DNA of 64,000 bases, from contig NZ_BJZT01000032.1 of NCBI RefSeq assembly GCF_007992175.1, positions 41,248-105,247 on the forward strand, given 5' to 3'. The translations under genes and the position numbers were made by a program. Every line of letters starts with the position of its first letter. The first letter of the stretch is position 1. Origin of the DNA: Methylobacterium haplocladii. GTDB taxonomy: Bacteria > Pseudomonadota > Alphaproteobacteria > Rhizobiales > Beijerinckiaceae. Under the pieces are notes generated by a model. The model made no database searches and was not told the DNA's origin. It saw only the letters and a list, made by a program, of their open reading frames with translations. Below are positions 23,488-32,466 of this stretch, in pieces.

Positions 23488-23895
23488 TTATCTCGTGAAG
23501 ATCTTGCGGACGGTGCCGGCGATACCCGTCACACCGATCACGGCCATGACGATCGCCCATTCCATCTTGTCGTAGGGCTCGGGCAGAGCGGCCACACGCC
23601 AATGGAACAGGAAGGTCGAGTCGAGCACGATCGCGCCGAAGTGCAGCATGCACAGCGCGAAGGCGAAGGGGATCATCCATGCGGTCCACGGCGAGAGGTG
23701 CTGGGCCGCCCGCTCGGCCGCGATCACCTTCCGCTCCTCGACGTAGGCCGTGAGCTGCGCCTGGGCGACCGTCGTATCACCGGTGACGTTCTGGCCGTTC
23801 GTCAGAACGCTGTTGTCGGACCGCTTGCCGAGGTAGTCGAACAGCTTCCCGATGACGCCGGGAAGGCCAAGCACGAGCGACGCGAAGAAGCCCAT
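23488..23895 (-). CDS. 3-TM holin-family protein
   Basis: 135 aa. Features of the phage 3-TM holin family (also in gene transfer agents): N-terminal amphipathic GFFASLVLGLPGVIGKLFDY, a variable middle, then two membrane segments at ~72-92 (WMIPFAFALCMLHFGAIVLD) and ~112-130 (WAIVMAVIGVTGIAGTVRKI). Holins form pores that let the endolysin reach the cell wall. It lies immediately downstream of the endolysin and the 81-aa membrane protein, sharing a 1-bp overlap with the latter. Confidence 0.75.
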   Translation of the reverse strand: MGFFASLVLGLPGVIGKLFDYLGKRSDNSVLTNGQNVTGDTTVAQAQLTAYVEERKVIAAERAAQHLSPWTAWMIPFAFALCMLHFGAIVLDSTFLFHWRVAALPEPYDKMEWAIVMAVIGVTGIAGTVRKIFTR

Positions 23896-24140
23896 CAGCG
23901 TGGTCCTTCGCCGGGTCCGGCCGGCCGCGCCGCATCGCGGATGCTCTTCAGCACCGGCGGCAGCGCCAGGCGCGCAAGGGTCAACACCGCGCCGATCTTC
24001 ACCCCGTACTCGGGCGGCAGAATCAGCGACCAGTCGAAGCCGACCACCGCGTTGAGGATGTCCGGCAGCGAGAACAGAAGGGCGAGCAGGTAAATCCGCA
24101 CGCCGACGAGGCGCGCGTTGATGCGCTGGACCATGTTCAT
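23895..24140 (-). CDS. Small membrane protein of the lysis cassette (81 aa)
   Basis: ATG at 24140 or 24134 (MNMVQRINARLVGVRIYLLA). Two hydrophobic stretches (~14-34 and ~45-62) separated by a short DWSLILPPEYG turn, so it is probably a two-pass membrane protein. Position between endolysin and holin-like gene suggests a second holin or antiholin. Not assigned to a family. Confidence 0.6.
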   Translation of the reverse strand: MNMVQRINARLVGVRIYLLALLFSLPDILNAVVGFDWSLILPPEYGVKIGAVLTLARLALPPVLKSIRDAARPAGPGEGPR

Positions 24141-24141
24141 G

Positions 24142-24942
24142 TCAGACGTCCTTTCGCGACAGGGCGGCGTGGAGACGCGACCAGAAGCCGGGCGCGTTGT
24201 CGTTGGAGGCCGGCGGCTCGACATCGGCCTTCGCGACCACCGGCACGGTCACGGGCTTTCCGAGAGCTCCAGGAAGACGCGCGGCGGTCAGCGGCATGCC
24301 GCCGGCGACGAGCGCGGCCTCGATCGTCACGGCGTAGCCCGCGATCAGCGCGGCCTTGTCCGTGCCGTTCACGGTGCGGCGGGCGCCGACGTAGTCGCAG
24401 CGTGAGCCCGCGATGAAGTCCTCGAGAGCTCTGCCGGTGAAGTCGCCCTTCAGCGACAGGCCGCGCGTCACGCCCTCGATCAGGATCTGCGCGGACACGT
24501 CGGGCAGGAGCGCCAGGTCGGGATTGCCGGCGAGGTCGAGCCCGAGGAGCGCACCCATCTTGCGATAGTTGTCCTCGTGCGTGAGCTGCACGTCGCCGCG
24601 GCCGTAAAAGGAGCGCCCGGCGGCGTTCGGCAGCGCGTAGTTCCGGCTGATCCGTCCCGACGCGAGCAGCCGCGCGACGGCGGCGCGCGCGCTGGCATCT
24701 GAGACGGCGAAACCCTCGCGCACCGGCAGCATGCGCCGGCCGGTCTCGTGGAAGCTCGTCGCCAGGATGTAGGCGAGGTGGCGCCGGTCGAGGATCAGCG
24801 CGTGGAGGAAGAAGGCATCGAGCAGCCGGTTCACGCCGTCGACCTGCGACTGGGCCAGCGCGCCGAACAGCGGACGGACGCCGTCGAAAAACTTGCCGCG
24901 ATCGAGGCGCGCGAAAGCGCCCGCGTCGGTGGACGTCGCCAT
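24142..24942 (-). CDS. Endolysin, glycoside hydrolase family 19-type
   Basis: 266 aa, ATG 24942. The chitinase/GH19-like lysozyme core shows the catalytic helix LAYILATSFHETGRRMLPVR (general acid Glu66) and the downstream SFYGRGDVQLTHEDNY substrate-cleft segment (~110-125). These enzymes cleave the glycan strands of peptidoglycan. No signal peptide or SAR domain is evident, so it should depend on the holin. C-terminal 40 residues are a linker and FWSRLHAALSRKDV tail. Confidence 0.88.
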   Translation of the reverse strand: MATSTDAGAFARLDRGKFFDGVRPLFGALAQSQVDGVNRLLDAFFLHALILDRRHLAYILATSFHETGRRMLPVREGFAVSDASARAAVARLLASGRISRNYALPNAAGRSFYGRGDVQLTHEDNYRKMGALLGLDLAGNPDLALLPDVSAQILIEGVTRGLSLKGDFTGRALEDFIAGSRCDYVGARRTVNGTDKAALIAGYAVTIEAALVAGGMPLTAARLPGALGKPVTVPVVAKADVEPPASNDNAPGFWSRLHAALSRKDV

Positions 24943-25052
24943 GGTGGTCTCCGATTGTCGGGTGGGCCAGTTTTGATCGCGGGCGGGCGATCTGATCCAA
25001 TGCGCTGAAAATAACGTTTCAGATCAGAAGCTTAGCGATTGACCGAAGTGGT
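24943..25052 (-). promoter_or_regulatory. Possible lysis-operon control region
   Basis: A 110-bp gap upstream of the endolysin gene, AT-richer than its surroundings, with an inverted repeat CTGAAA-ATAACG-TTTCAG at 25005-25022. It could hold a late promoter or operator for the lysis genes. No clear -35/-10 pair was found. Confidence 0.35.
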
Positions 25053-25547
25053 CTATTTTTGACGGGATTTTGATCGGTTGGCCCGGTAAGTCCCGAACAC
25101 CCGGTCCCAGGCCGTCGTGACGACGCCGAAATTCGCCTCGACGCCGCAGTGATGCGCGGCGTGGCGCAGCTTCAGCGCGTAGAGCGGATGCCCCGGCGCG
25201 ATGGTCCAGTGATGCACGGCGTGGTGGACCGTGATGTAGCCGAGGTAGCCGAGCGCGAAGCCGGCCAAAATCCCGGCCGGGAGGACGAGGGCGAGCCCAG
25301 CGAAGACCGCCAGCGAGTGCCAGGACGTCACGCCGGTGCGGCCGCACGGCTTGGCGTGGTGCGCGTCGTGCGCAGCCCGGAAGCCCGGCACGCGGTGGAA
25401 CAGCACCCGGTGGATCGCGTACTCGGCGAGCGTCCAGGTGAAGAGGCCGGACACAATGCCGACGAGACCGGCATCACCGAGAACGATGAGCAGCAGGGCT
25501 AGGACCGGCATCGTGACGAAGTCGGCATAGTAGGCCAGGCGCGACAT
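25053..25547 (-). CDS. Fatty acid hydroxylase / sterol desaturase superfamily protein
   Basis: 164 aa from ATG 25547 (CAGGAG upstream). Integral membrane protein with the His clusters that bind a di-iron centre: EYAIHRVLFHRVPG, AAHDAHH, VHHAVHH and RHAAHHCG, arranged around four hydrophobic helices. Enzymes of this superfamily hydroxylate lipid or carotenoid substrates. The protein is short but contains all His clusters, so it may be active. It sits inside the lysis region between a small membrane protein and the endolysin, and is an unusual cargo gene for a phage. Confidence 0.8.
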   Translation of the reverse strand: MSRLAYYADFVTMPVLALLLIVLGDAGLVGIVSGLFTWTLAEYAIHRVLFHRVPGFRAAHDAHHAKPCGRTGVTSWHSLAVFAGLALVLPAGILAGFALGYLGYITVHHAVHHWTIAPGHPLYALKLRHAAHHCGVEANFGVVTTAWDRVFGTYRANRSKSRQK

Positions 25548-25600
25548 ACGCTTACTCCTGTCGCACCGGCGCCCAATGGTCGGGCCCCGGTGCGGGTGGC

Positions 25601-25765
25601 TCAAAACACTTTCGCCAAGATCACGGCGGCGACGATCGCCACGATGGCCGTTACGGTCGCGAAGCGGGGGTGGGCGGCGACCTGGGCGACAAGCGCGCGC
25701 AGGCCAGATTTGGCGGCGGTACCTGCGCCGGCGGCGGCCTCGGTCTCGATGGTTTTGAGGTCCAT
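25601..25765 (-). CDS. Small single-TM protein (54 aa)
   Basis: ATG 25765 with a good ribosome binding site (GAAGGAGAACC). Begins MDLKTIETEAAAGAGTAAKS and ends with one transmembrane helix (VTAIVAIVAAVILAKVF). Too short for standard ORF cut-offs, but start signal and coding pattern support it. Possibly a lysis accessory (small holin-like or pinholin), unproven. Confidence 0.6.
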   Translation of the reverse strand: MDLKTIETEAAAGAGTAAKSGLRALVAQVAAHPRFATVTAIVAIVAAVILAKVF

Positions 25766-25844
25766 GCTGGTTCTCCTTCAGGGGGCTTACGGCTGCGGGA
25801 GCGCCAGATGACGTATCCCGCGCCGATCTTTGGATTCCTGGGGC

Positions 25845-26189
25845 TCAGCCGCCGTGCGCTAAGCCGACGCGACAGACGCCGGCGCAGCCGATCGCCCGCG
25901 CCGCCCCGGCCGAGAGATCGATCGCGCGTCCCTTCACGAAGGGACCGCGATCGTTGATCCGCACCAGCACCGAGCGGCCGGTGGCTTCGTTCGTCACGCG
26001 TATCCGGGTGCCGAACGGCAGTGTCTTGTGCGCGGCGGTGAGGGCGTTCTGGTCGAACCGCTCGCCGTTGGCAGTCTTCCGGCCGTGGAAGCCGGGTCCG
26101 TACCAAGAGGCGATGTCGGCGTGAGCGGGCGCGACGCTGAGCAGGGCGCAGACGATCGCGGCCCGCAGCGCGAGGCGCTGCAGGAGCAT
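25845..26189 (-). CDS. RlpA-like secreted double-psi beta-barrel protein
   Basis: 114 aa with an N-terminal signal peptide (~1-24, [19 protein letters not shown]). The mature part matches the RlpA domain: [40 protein letters not shown] and [20 protein letters not shown]. RlpA proteins are septal lytic transglycosylases acting on denuded glycans; the catalytic Asp of RINDRGP is present. In this setting it may help peptidoglycan breakdown at lysis or entry. Confidence 0.85.
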   Translation of the reverse strand: MLLQRLALRAAIVCALLSVAPAHADIASWYGPGFHGRKTANGERFDQNALTAAHKTLPFGTRIRVTNEATGRSVLVRINDRGPFVKGRAIDLSAGAARAIGCAGVCRVGLAHGG

Positions 26190-26223
26190 CGGGGATCTCC
26201 GATTTCAGTTGAGGGGAGGGGCC

Positions 26224-26607
26224 TCAGGGGCCGATCGCGAGAACGCTGACGGTCAGGCCGGCGCCGGCACGTTTCTCGGGCATGCCGCCGATCGCGATGG
26301 TGTTGGGCAGGTTCACGAAACCGGATGCCGCAACGAGGGTCCGGCCGGTAGTGATCGCGACGGCCGAGTTTGCAATCGTCGTGTCGGCCGACAGCGCCGA
26401 AGCGAGGATCTTGGGAACCGCCGTGAACCCGGCCTGCGACAGGTCCACCGACCAGGCGCCGGTGGACGTGGTGCTCGCTTCGCCAATCCAGAGCTTGCAG
26501 GCCGCAACGACGCCCGAGGCGCCGTAGGCGGGGATTGGGATCGTGTCACCGGCCGGCATCTCGGCGAGGCCGGTGGCCAAGAGGGCGACCGGCTTGCGCT
26601 GTGCCAT
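26224..26607 (-). CDS. Putative virion/fibre-associated protein (127 aa)
   Basis: ATG 26607 (MAQRKPVALLATGLAEMPAG). Beta-rich and Ala/Thr/Gly-rich with little charge, like decoration or fibre-tip proteins of alphaproteobacterial phages. The segment MPAGDTIPIP resembles the repeated 'P.GD.ip' element of phage tail proteins. Last gene of the fibre block. Confidence 0.55.
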   Translation of the reverse strand: MAQRKPVALLATGLAEMPAGDTIPIPAYGASGVVAACKLWIGEASTTSTGAWSVDLSQAGFTAVPKILASALSADTTIANSAVAITTGRTLVAASGFVNLPNTIAIGGMPEKRAGAGLTVSVLAIGP

Positions 26608-26618
26608 GGCCGTCGACC

Positions 26619-27137
26619 TCAATTCCGGGAGACAGGCTCGCCGCGGGTGAACTGGAGCGTGTTGGCGTCGAGCACCTTGCCGACCTTCTGCCAGGTCTGA
26701 CCGGCTGTCGCGGCCCCGGCTGTGGCGACCGCGCCGGGCGTCGAGGGCGACAGGAATGCGTCGCCGACGGTCAGGCCGGTGAAGCCGGGCACGACGCCGC
26801 TGCCGAGATAGACGCGGGCGGTGCCGTTGGCCGCAACCGGTCCGAGAACGTAGCCGTCAGCCGGCTTGCCCTGCGTCGAGCCGTCGGCGTTGCGTGCCGT
26901 CGCGGCGCCGCTGTTGGCATAGACGTTCACGAGGCACGGACCGGCCAGCGCCTCGGAGGCCGGCATGTCCTTGATGTCCGCCGCGACGCCGGGCGGCATC
27001 ATGGTCGGATCCCAGGTGCCGGTCGTCGGATCGAGGGCGGGGATCTTACCGGCATTGGCTGCGCCGCCGGTGGTGACGGGAACGGCCTCGGCGAGTGACG
27101 TAGCGCCCTGCACAAGGAAACGCTGGACAGCGGCCAT
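26619..27137 (-). CDS. Putative tail fibre-tip or virion protein (172 aa)
   Basis: Low-charge, Ala/Gly/Thr/Val-rich beta protein. Begins MAAVQRFLVQGATSLAEAVP; contains KIPALDPTTGTWDPTMMPPG, a sequence type seen in phage fibre proteins, and a C-terminal GDAFLSPSTPGAVATAG module like the repeated 'virion stability' domains. Co-transcribed with flanking fibre genes. Confidence 0.55.
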   Translation of the reverse strand: MAAVQRFLVQGATSLAEAVPVTTGGAANAGKIPALDPTTGTWDPTMMPPGVAADIKDMPASEALAGPCLVNVYANSGAATARNADGSTQGKPADGYVLGPVAANGTARVYLGSGVVPGFTGLTVGDAFLSPSTPGAVATAGAATAGQTWQKVGKVLDANTLQFTRGEPVSRN

Positions 27138-27150
27138 GAATAGCTCCGGA

Positions 27151-27753
27151 TCAGGATGCGAGGATGACGGCGGGGCCGAGCGCCAGGATCAGGCGGCTCG
27201 GTGTCACGAAGGTGCCGACAGGGAACCGGAACCCGGCCTCCGGCGGGATTTGCACGAGCGTCCCGGCCGGCCCGAGAAAGGCCGGCCCAGGCGCGTAATT
27301 CCACGACGGCTCCTCGACGGGGCCGCAGGTCAGGACGTCGACGGTGGCATCGGCGAGGGCGGCGCCGAGCGTGAGGCCGAGGACGCTGTCGGCTTGTCTC
27401 GGGTCGTCGCAGGACGCGAGCGCGACGCGCCCGGACCCGGTTCTTCGCACGAGGCGGTGGCCGCCGAGATCGCCGTCGGCGATCAGGGCTTCGACCGGCG
27501 AGCCAACGGGGCGCCGGGCGAGCGTGGCCGCGAGATAGCCGAGGCAGTCTGCGGCCGTGGCATAGGCCTGCTCGTCGAGGCCAGTGATCAGCCCGTAGGG
27601 CGCGCAGACGATCACCTCTCCGGTGGTCGCGCGAGCAATACTGATCTGGCCATCGACGCGCAGGCTCGCGATCAGCTCTCGCGCCTGAAAGATGCTGGTG
27701 TCGCCGCTGATCCGGACGCCCCCGAGCGCCGCGTCGTAACCGACCGCGATCAT
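27151..27753 (-). CDS. Hypothetical tail protein (200 aa)
   Basis: Start is ATG 27753, overlapping the upstream TGA (ATGA); the longer open frame upstream belongs to the neighbouring gene's shadow. Soluble alpha/beta protein (MIAVGYDAALGGVRISGDTS; STSP-like C-terminal strands LVQIPPEAGFRFPVG). No family recognised; position implies a structural or fibre-assembly role. Confidence 0.55.
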   Translation of the reverse strand: MIAVGYDAALGGVRISGDTSIFQARELIASLRVDGQISIARATTGEVIVCAPYGLITGLDEQAYATAADCLGYLAATLARRPVGSPVEALIADGDLGGHRLVRRTGSGRVALASCDDPRQADSVLGLTLGAALADATVDVLTCGPVEEPSWNYAPGPAFLGPAGTLVQIPPEAGFRFPVGTFVTPSRLILALGPAVILAS

Positions 27754-28466
27754 GTCGAGGATCCCACGAACGTGCTCTCGGGATAGACCAGGACCGAGCG
27801 TTTCAGGATGTGGATCGGCACGGTCGAGGTCAGGAACAGGGCCGCCCCGTTCGCCATCACCTTGTCGAGCGTCTGAAACTCGACCACCAGCGTGACCCGT
27901 TCGGGATCGGGGTCGCCGGCGTCCTTGAACAGGTCGGCCGTGTCGGTCGCCAGAGGCGGCGTCGAACCGGGAACGACACCGGCATCCACGTCGAGGAGGA
28001 TCGTGCCGTTGGCCTGCATCGAGCGGACCAGCAGGTTCACCTGGATCTTGAAGCGGTCGGCGAAGGCGCGGCCCCTGACACGGGCGCCGTCCCACAGCGT
28101 GAGGCCCGCAAACGGGGGGTTGAGATACAGCGAACTCAGGGCCGGATCGGGCGTGAAGGCGATCGGCGTGCGGGTCCGCTGCGCGAGGAGGTCCCCCGGT
28201 TCGCGCACCGTTCGGCTGTAGCCGACCTGACCGCCGCCGATCGGACCGGGCGGGCCTTGCGGTCCATCCCGGCCCGGTGGCCCCTGAAACAAGGCTCGCT
28301 CAGCTTCGCTCAAGCCGCGCGCGGGAGACGGCGGAGGCGCCCGCCGCGCCCACGCCGGCACGTTTCCAGAGGTCGCACCCGGAACCGGCCGCACCGGCGA
28401 CGCCGGCTGCCCGAAGGGTGGCGCGGACACCGCGGCACCCAAGCCAAACGATCGGGGATCGGGCAT
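27750..28466 (-). CDS. Fibre protein with short collagen-like stretch (238 aa)
   Basis: ATG 28466 (a GTG one codon earlier is also possible). Pro-rich N-terminus, then a collagen-type Gly-X-Y run at ~63-80 (GPPGRDGPQGPPGPIGGG), and a beta-rich C-terminal domain. The arrangement fits a minor fibre or fibre-associated protein forming trimers. Its stop overlaps the next start. Confidence 0.6.
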   Translation of the reverse strand: MPDPRSFGLGAAVSAPPFGQPASPVRPVPGATSGNVPAWARRAPPPSPARGLSEAERALFQGPPGRDGPQGPPGPIGGGQVGYSRTVREPGDLLAQRTRTPIAFTPDPALSSLYLNPPFAGLTLWDGARVRGRAFADRFKIQVNLLVRSMQANGTILLDVDAGVVPGSTPPLATDTADLFKDAGDPDPERVTLVVEFQTLDKVMANGAALFLTSTVPIHILKRSVLVYPESTFVGSST

Positions 28467-28591
28467 CACGGCCTCGGGTGACGGTGGCGACGATTGGAGG
28501 GGCCCAGTCCTTCAGCCGCCTACCGCGACCGAGGGAGGGGGATTAGACTTGGCCAGTCGTCTCGCTCGGTTGCCCGCCTTGCGGGGTGACG

Positions 28592-28628
28592 GCGGGTCGG
28601 GATCGTCAAATCGACGATCCCGACCCGC
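28592..28628. other. Strong 16-bp hairpin between fibre genes
   Basis: GCGGGTCGGGATCGTC at 28592-28607 is a perfect inverted complement of 28613-28628 with an AAATC loop. Neither side has a T-run, so it is not a typical intrinsic terminator. It may protect or process the late mRNA, or act as an attenuator or recombination spot between fibre modules. Confidence 0.5.
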
Positions 28629-28708
28629 TTGGCCTTACGCCGGCGTGGCCAGCAGGAGGGCGGGGAGCGCTGGGCGCATCATTGATAGGCCGCCTCTGGA
28701 CACAATCG

Positions 28709-30640
28709 TCAGCCGCCCGCCGTGAGAGTAAGCGATTTCAGCGTCCCGCCATCGTTATAGTAAAACTTCACCGTCCCGGTGGATGTATTCTTCCAGAGCA
28801 AGAACTGGCCTGCCGGGATGAAGCCGGCGGTCGCGTCTGATCCGAGCCGGAACGATCCGAACCGTGGTCCCCACGCGCCTTTGCCGACATATTCGACCGT
28901 GACGTCGATGTCCGTGCTGTCGCTCGGCGCGAACGTGATAGCGTTGCCGGCAATGGCCCCTTTCAGCGTCATGAAGTTGGCCATGCTCGCGACAGGCAAG
29001 ACGCTAAGCGCCCCAAGGCCGTTGGTCGCCTTTCCGACTTTTACCGAGCCGAGAAGCGGGTCCAGCGCCTCCGATCCGGAGAAGCGCGTCGCCTGCAACA
29101 CGGGCACCTCGATCGCCGCGATCCCGAGGGCGTTCATGTGGTTGAGGGTGTTGCCACCGCCGGCCGTCGTGTTGGTATAGGTCTCGAAGTCCGTAACCGT
29201 CGGCGTGTAGGTTCGCGAAACGCCGAGGGTCGCAGATGCCACCGTCGTGCTGACGCCAGCCACGTTCGAGCCGACACCAGCAATCGACGGGGTGAATGGC
29301 CCGCCGAACAGGGGGACCAGTTCGCTGTAGACCTGAACCCCGTTCCACAGCACGGTCAGAACGCCCGCTTTGACCTGCACCTCCAGCGCAAGATCGCCCG
29401 CGCCAGAGGCAGGCACACCGCCGACGATGAAGCCGGCGTAGCTGCGCCCTGTGCCTTCGTAGACCTGGAGCGTGAGGTTGCCGCTGCCGCTGTCCTTGCC
29501 CAGGACGAGGATGTTGTCGGACCTGTTACCGATCTGAACCGTGAGGTTGGTCAGGTTCGACCATAGGCTCGACCCCTGACCGGGGAATGTCGCCTTGAGA
29601 TCATAATCGCCATCGGTCTTGCCGAGCGTAACGGGCAAGGACAGTCCAGCAACACCAACCACGGATTGCTGCATGCGCTGGTCGACCGGGTCGACACCGT
29701 CGCGCATCAGGCGCTGCCAACGGTTGAAGTCGATCAGGCCGAGCCCCTTGGCGCGGGCATAGGTGCGCAGGAAGCCGGCCGCGACGTAGCGGGGCTCCTG
29801 ACCAAGCGGGTAGCCACCAAAAGAGCCAACCGGGTCATAGGCGGTCTGCTTGTTGGTGATCAGCACGACGTCCGGAACTTTCGTCCACCCGGCGATCGTG
29901 TCGAGCACGGTGTGGAAGGCGTCGAGATTGATCGGCGTGGCGTCGGGGTTCATTCCGAAGTTGAGGAACAGCAGATCGGGGCTTTGAGCCTGGACGAGGC
30001 TAAGCCAGTTCGCCGAGGTTGGCGTGTACCAGGACGGGAAGTTGGACGTCGCCGCACCGGCAGCGGAAGTCCAGGTCTGCGACGCCACGGCCCGGTTGAC
30101 GAAACTGATGCTCTTGCCGGGGTTGTCCGCCTTGATCCTGCGGATGATCGTCGGCCACATGTACTCCGTCGTCGCGATCTCGTCGGCGGTGTCGGTGCTC
30201 GTCGAGTCGCCCATGATGACGACTTTGGCCGAGCCGGCAGCCAGAGCCTTTGCGAACTGCTTGAGATGCTGGCTCGGGATCAGGTCGGTGCTAGGCGGCG
30301 GTGTCGTTCCGCCCGTTAGCGGCGTGACTTGCCTGTAGCTGGCTCCGGTCAGCCGGCCTTCGCCCACGAGGATCGTGCGCGACAAGCCTTTGCCACCCTG
30401 ACCGATCGCGGGCGCGTAGTACAAGCCCGGCGGGAAATAGAGGTAACGGTAGCCGTTGGCTGCGGCATAGGCATCGGCCGAGACCAGCGCCGCGCTGTCG
30501 TCGGTCGCGCCGTCGCCCTTGGCCCCTCGGTCTTTGACGTTCAACCAGTCAGATGCACGAACGACACTGCTACGAGCAGTGTTGCCGTTGCCGGCGACAA
30601 AAGGTGTTTGAGATCCGAACGGCGGAAGGCTTGAACCCAT
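28709..30640 (-). CDS. Tailspike with SGNH/GDSL hydrolase domain (643 aa)
   Basis: N-terminal head-binding/pectin-lyase-type start (WLNVKDRGAKGDGATDDSAA, ~32-51). From ~138 there is an SGNH hydrolase: KVVIMGDSTSTD with catalytic Ser146 in GDS, NRAVASQTWTS (Gly/Asn region), LLFLNFGMNPD (block III Asn) and a C-terminal NHMNALG His candidate. A beta-sandwich insertion (~330-450, SLWSNLTNLTVQIGNRSDN) and a C-terminal beta domain follow. Such enzymes deacetylate or de-esterify surface polysaccharide, so this is likely a receptor-processing spike. Confidence 0.8.
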   Translation of the reverse strand: MGSSLPPFGSQTPFVAGNGNTARSSVVRASDWLNVKDRGAKGDGATDDSAALVSADAYAAANGYRYLYFPPGLYYAPAIGQGGKGLSRTILVGEGRLTGASYRQVTPLTGGTTPPPSTDLIPSQHLKQFAKALAAGSAKVVIMGDSTSTDTADEIATTEYMWPTIIRRIKADNPGKSISFVNRAVASQTWTSAAGAATSNFPSWYTPTSANWLSLVQAQSPDLLFLNFGMNPDATPINLDAFHTVLDTIAGWTKVPDVVLITNKQTAYDPVGSFGGYPLGQEPRYVAAGFLRTYARAKGLGLIDFNRWQRLMRDGVDPVDQRMQQSVVGVAGLSLPVTLGKTDGDYDLKATFPGQGSSLWSNLTNLTVQIGNRSDNILVLGKDSGSGNLTLQVYEGTGRSYAGFIVGGVPASGAGDLALEVQVKAGVLTVLWNGVQVYSELVPLFGGPFTPSIAGVGSNVAGVSTTVASATLGVSRTYTPTVTDFETYTNTTAGGGNTLNHMNALGIAAIEVPVLQATRFSGSEALDPLLGSVKVGKATNGLGALSVLPVASMANFMTLKGAIAGNAITFAPSDSTDIDVTVEYVGKGAWGPRFGSFRLGSDATAGFIPAGQFLLWKNTSTGTVKFYYNDGGTLKSLTLTAGG

Positions 30641-30765
30641 AGCTCAGCCCTCCCGCGCGAAAGCGAAGGTCGTCATCGGTCGGTCTCCGGGCATGGCGAG
30701 AGAGCCCAGCGGCACGAGGCGCGGGCGGATCAGACGTTGAGGGTCAGGTCAGGCGTTGAGGGCGA

Positions 30766-32463
30766 TCAGCCCTTCAGGACGAAGACGGACGATCCGCTCG
30801 CCGAGATCGCGAAGATGTCGACGAGCGTGACGAGGCCGGTGTCCCAGCCACGGCTCCCGCCCTGGTCGCCGGCGGTCGGAGCCGCCGCGAAGGGCATCCC
30901 CGAACCGACGACGGCAGCGGCCCCGAAGCTCGCGGTGAACAGGGTGGTCCCGTTGTTCGTAATCTCGAAGAGGCGGTCGCCCGCGCTCGCGATCTTCGTC
31001 GAGGTGTTGGCAGGGAGCGCAATCGTCGACCCGGCGAGGTTCGCGGAGGGGCCAACGACCGGCAGCGGGTTGTTGGCAGGCGTCCCGACCCGGATCGACT
31101 TGTTGCCGATCGCCGCCCGCATCAGGGCCGTGACGGGGCCGTTGGTGATCGCCGTGGTGGCGCGAACCCGCACGGCCTTGAGGCCGGTGGCCGTGCCCTC
31201 ATAGATGCCGGGTGCCGTGAAGGTGGAGACGGCAGGACCACCGCCGTAGGGCAGCAGGGACATCGCGGTGGCGTCGGAATAGTCACCGAGTGCCGAGCCT
31301 TCGATGACGATCGAGCCGGTCCATGTCCCTGTCGGAAGGGCCAAAATGATCGTGTTGCGGCCGGACATCTCGACGGAGACGGTGTCGCCGACGAGCGAGA
31401 GCGCGCTCGAGGCTTCGCGCGGCGGCGTCAGGACGCTCAGCAGGCCACCCGATACAGTACCCGCCAGCGTCCCAAGGTACCCGAGCGAGCGCTTGAACAG
31501 GGCGACGAAGGAGAAGGCGCCCCCATCCGACGTCGCGGCCGTGTCGGCCTGCAGACCGAAGTTCGTGGCGAAGGGGCCGTCCGAGGACAGTACCACCGGG
31601 AGGGATTGTGCCGCCGGTTTCGTGCCGAGGGATGTGGGAAGCTGGCTTGTCGTCGCGAGCGTGCCCAGCGCCGTCAGGATGCTCGTGAGGGTCGCGGCCG
31701 CGACGTCCTGCTTGGCCGCCGTCGAAGCGCCCTGAGGCAGGCTGAGCGGCGCGGCGAGCAGCGCTCGGATCGCTTCTGCCTTGGTAGCTGTGGTGGCATC
31801 CTGGGCCGCGAGGTACTTCAGGACGGCGACGGCCGTGGCCGACGCGGCCGAACCGTCCCAGGCCGCATCGGACGCCTTGCCGAAGCTCGTCACGAACACG
31901 CCGTTCGTCGCGAAATCCACCGGCAGGCTGTTCGAGGACGGCGCCGGACCTTGGGCCGGGACCTTGCTGGCGAGCGACGCGAGGTCTGCGTTCTGCATCG
32001 TCAGCGTGCCGGAGACCGGCACCGGGTTGCCGGTGTCGTTGCTGATCTCGACCTGATTGGCGACGGTAATGTTGCCGTCGACGTGGATCGTCGCCCCGCC
32101 GACATCGACCGGGATGCGCTGGCCGGCCGGCGCGGTGACGGCCAGCGTGCCGGCGAGGAGCGCGCGGACCTGCTCGTTCTTGGCGAGCAGCGTTGCGAGG
32201 GCCGCCTCAATCCCCGCTTCGGTGGCGAGCGCCTGCAGCACGGCCAGAGCCGAAGCCTGACCCGCCGCGGTCGCGAGCCCGGCAGTCTGCGCGTCGAGGG
32301 TGACGTGCCCCGGCGTGGCCTGCGTGAACAGCGAGGCTCCGGCTTCCGTCGAGGGCACCGAGCGCGGCGCGCGGATCGGTACGCCGGACGGATCCAGCCC
32401 GAGATCCGCGTCGGCATAGATCACCGGCGCGCCGAGCGCGTTTTTGTAGACAGTCCCCGTCAT
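30766..32463 (-). CDS. Large virion/fibre protein (565 aa)
   Basis: Ala/Ser/Thr-rich, low in charged residues, with repeated helical segments such as AVLQALATEAGIEAALATLL and SALAVLKYLAAQDATTATKA and interspersed LPVxFxTxG strands. This repeating stalk pattern (LPVVLSSDGPFATNFG and LPVDFATNGVFVTSFG are internal copies) is typical of alphaproteobacterial phage fibre shafts. The C-terminal ~120 residues form a beta-rich tip. 3 bp gap to the next gene. Confidence 0.65.
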   Translation of the reverse strand: MTGTVYKNALGAPVIYADADLGLDPSGVPIRAPRSVPSTEAGASLFTQATPGHVTLDAQTAGLATAAGQASALAVLQALATEAGIEAALATLLAKNEQVRALLAGTLAVTAPAGQRIPVDVGGATIHVDGNITVANQVEISNDTGNPVPVSGTLTMQNADLASLASKVPAQGPAPSSNSLPVDFATNGVFVTSFGKASDAAWDGSAASATAVAVLKYLAAQDATTATKAEAIRALLAAPLSLPQGASTAAKQDVAAATLTSILTALGTLATTSQLPTSLGTKPAAQSLPVVLSSDGPFATNFGLQADTAATSDGGAFSFVALFKRSLGYLGTLAGTVSGGLLSVLTPPREASSALSLVGDTVSVEMSGRNTIILALPTGTWTGSIVIEGSALGDYSDATAMSLLPYGGGPAVSTFTAPGIYEGTATGLKAVRVRATTAITNGPVTALMRAAIGNKSIRVGTPANNPLPVVGPSANLAGSTIALPANTSTKIASAGDRLFEITNNGTTLFTASFGAAAVVGSGMPFAAAPTAGDQGGSRGWDTGLVTLVDIFAISASGSSVFVLKG

Positions 32464-32466
32464 GGG

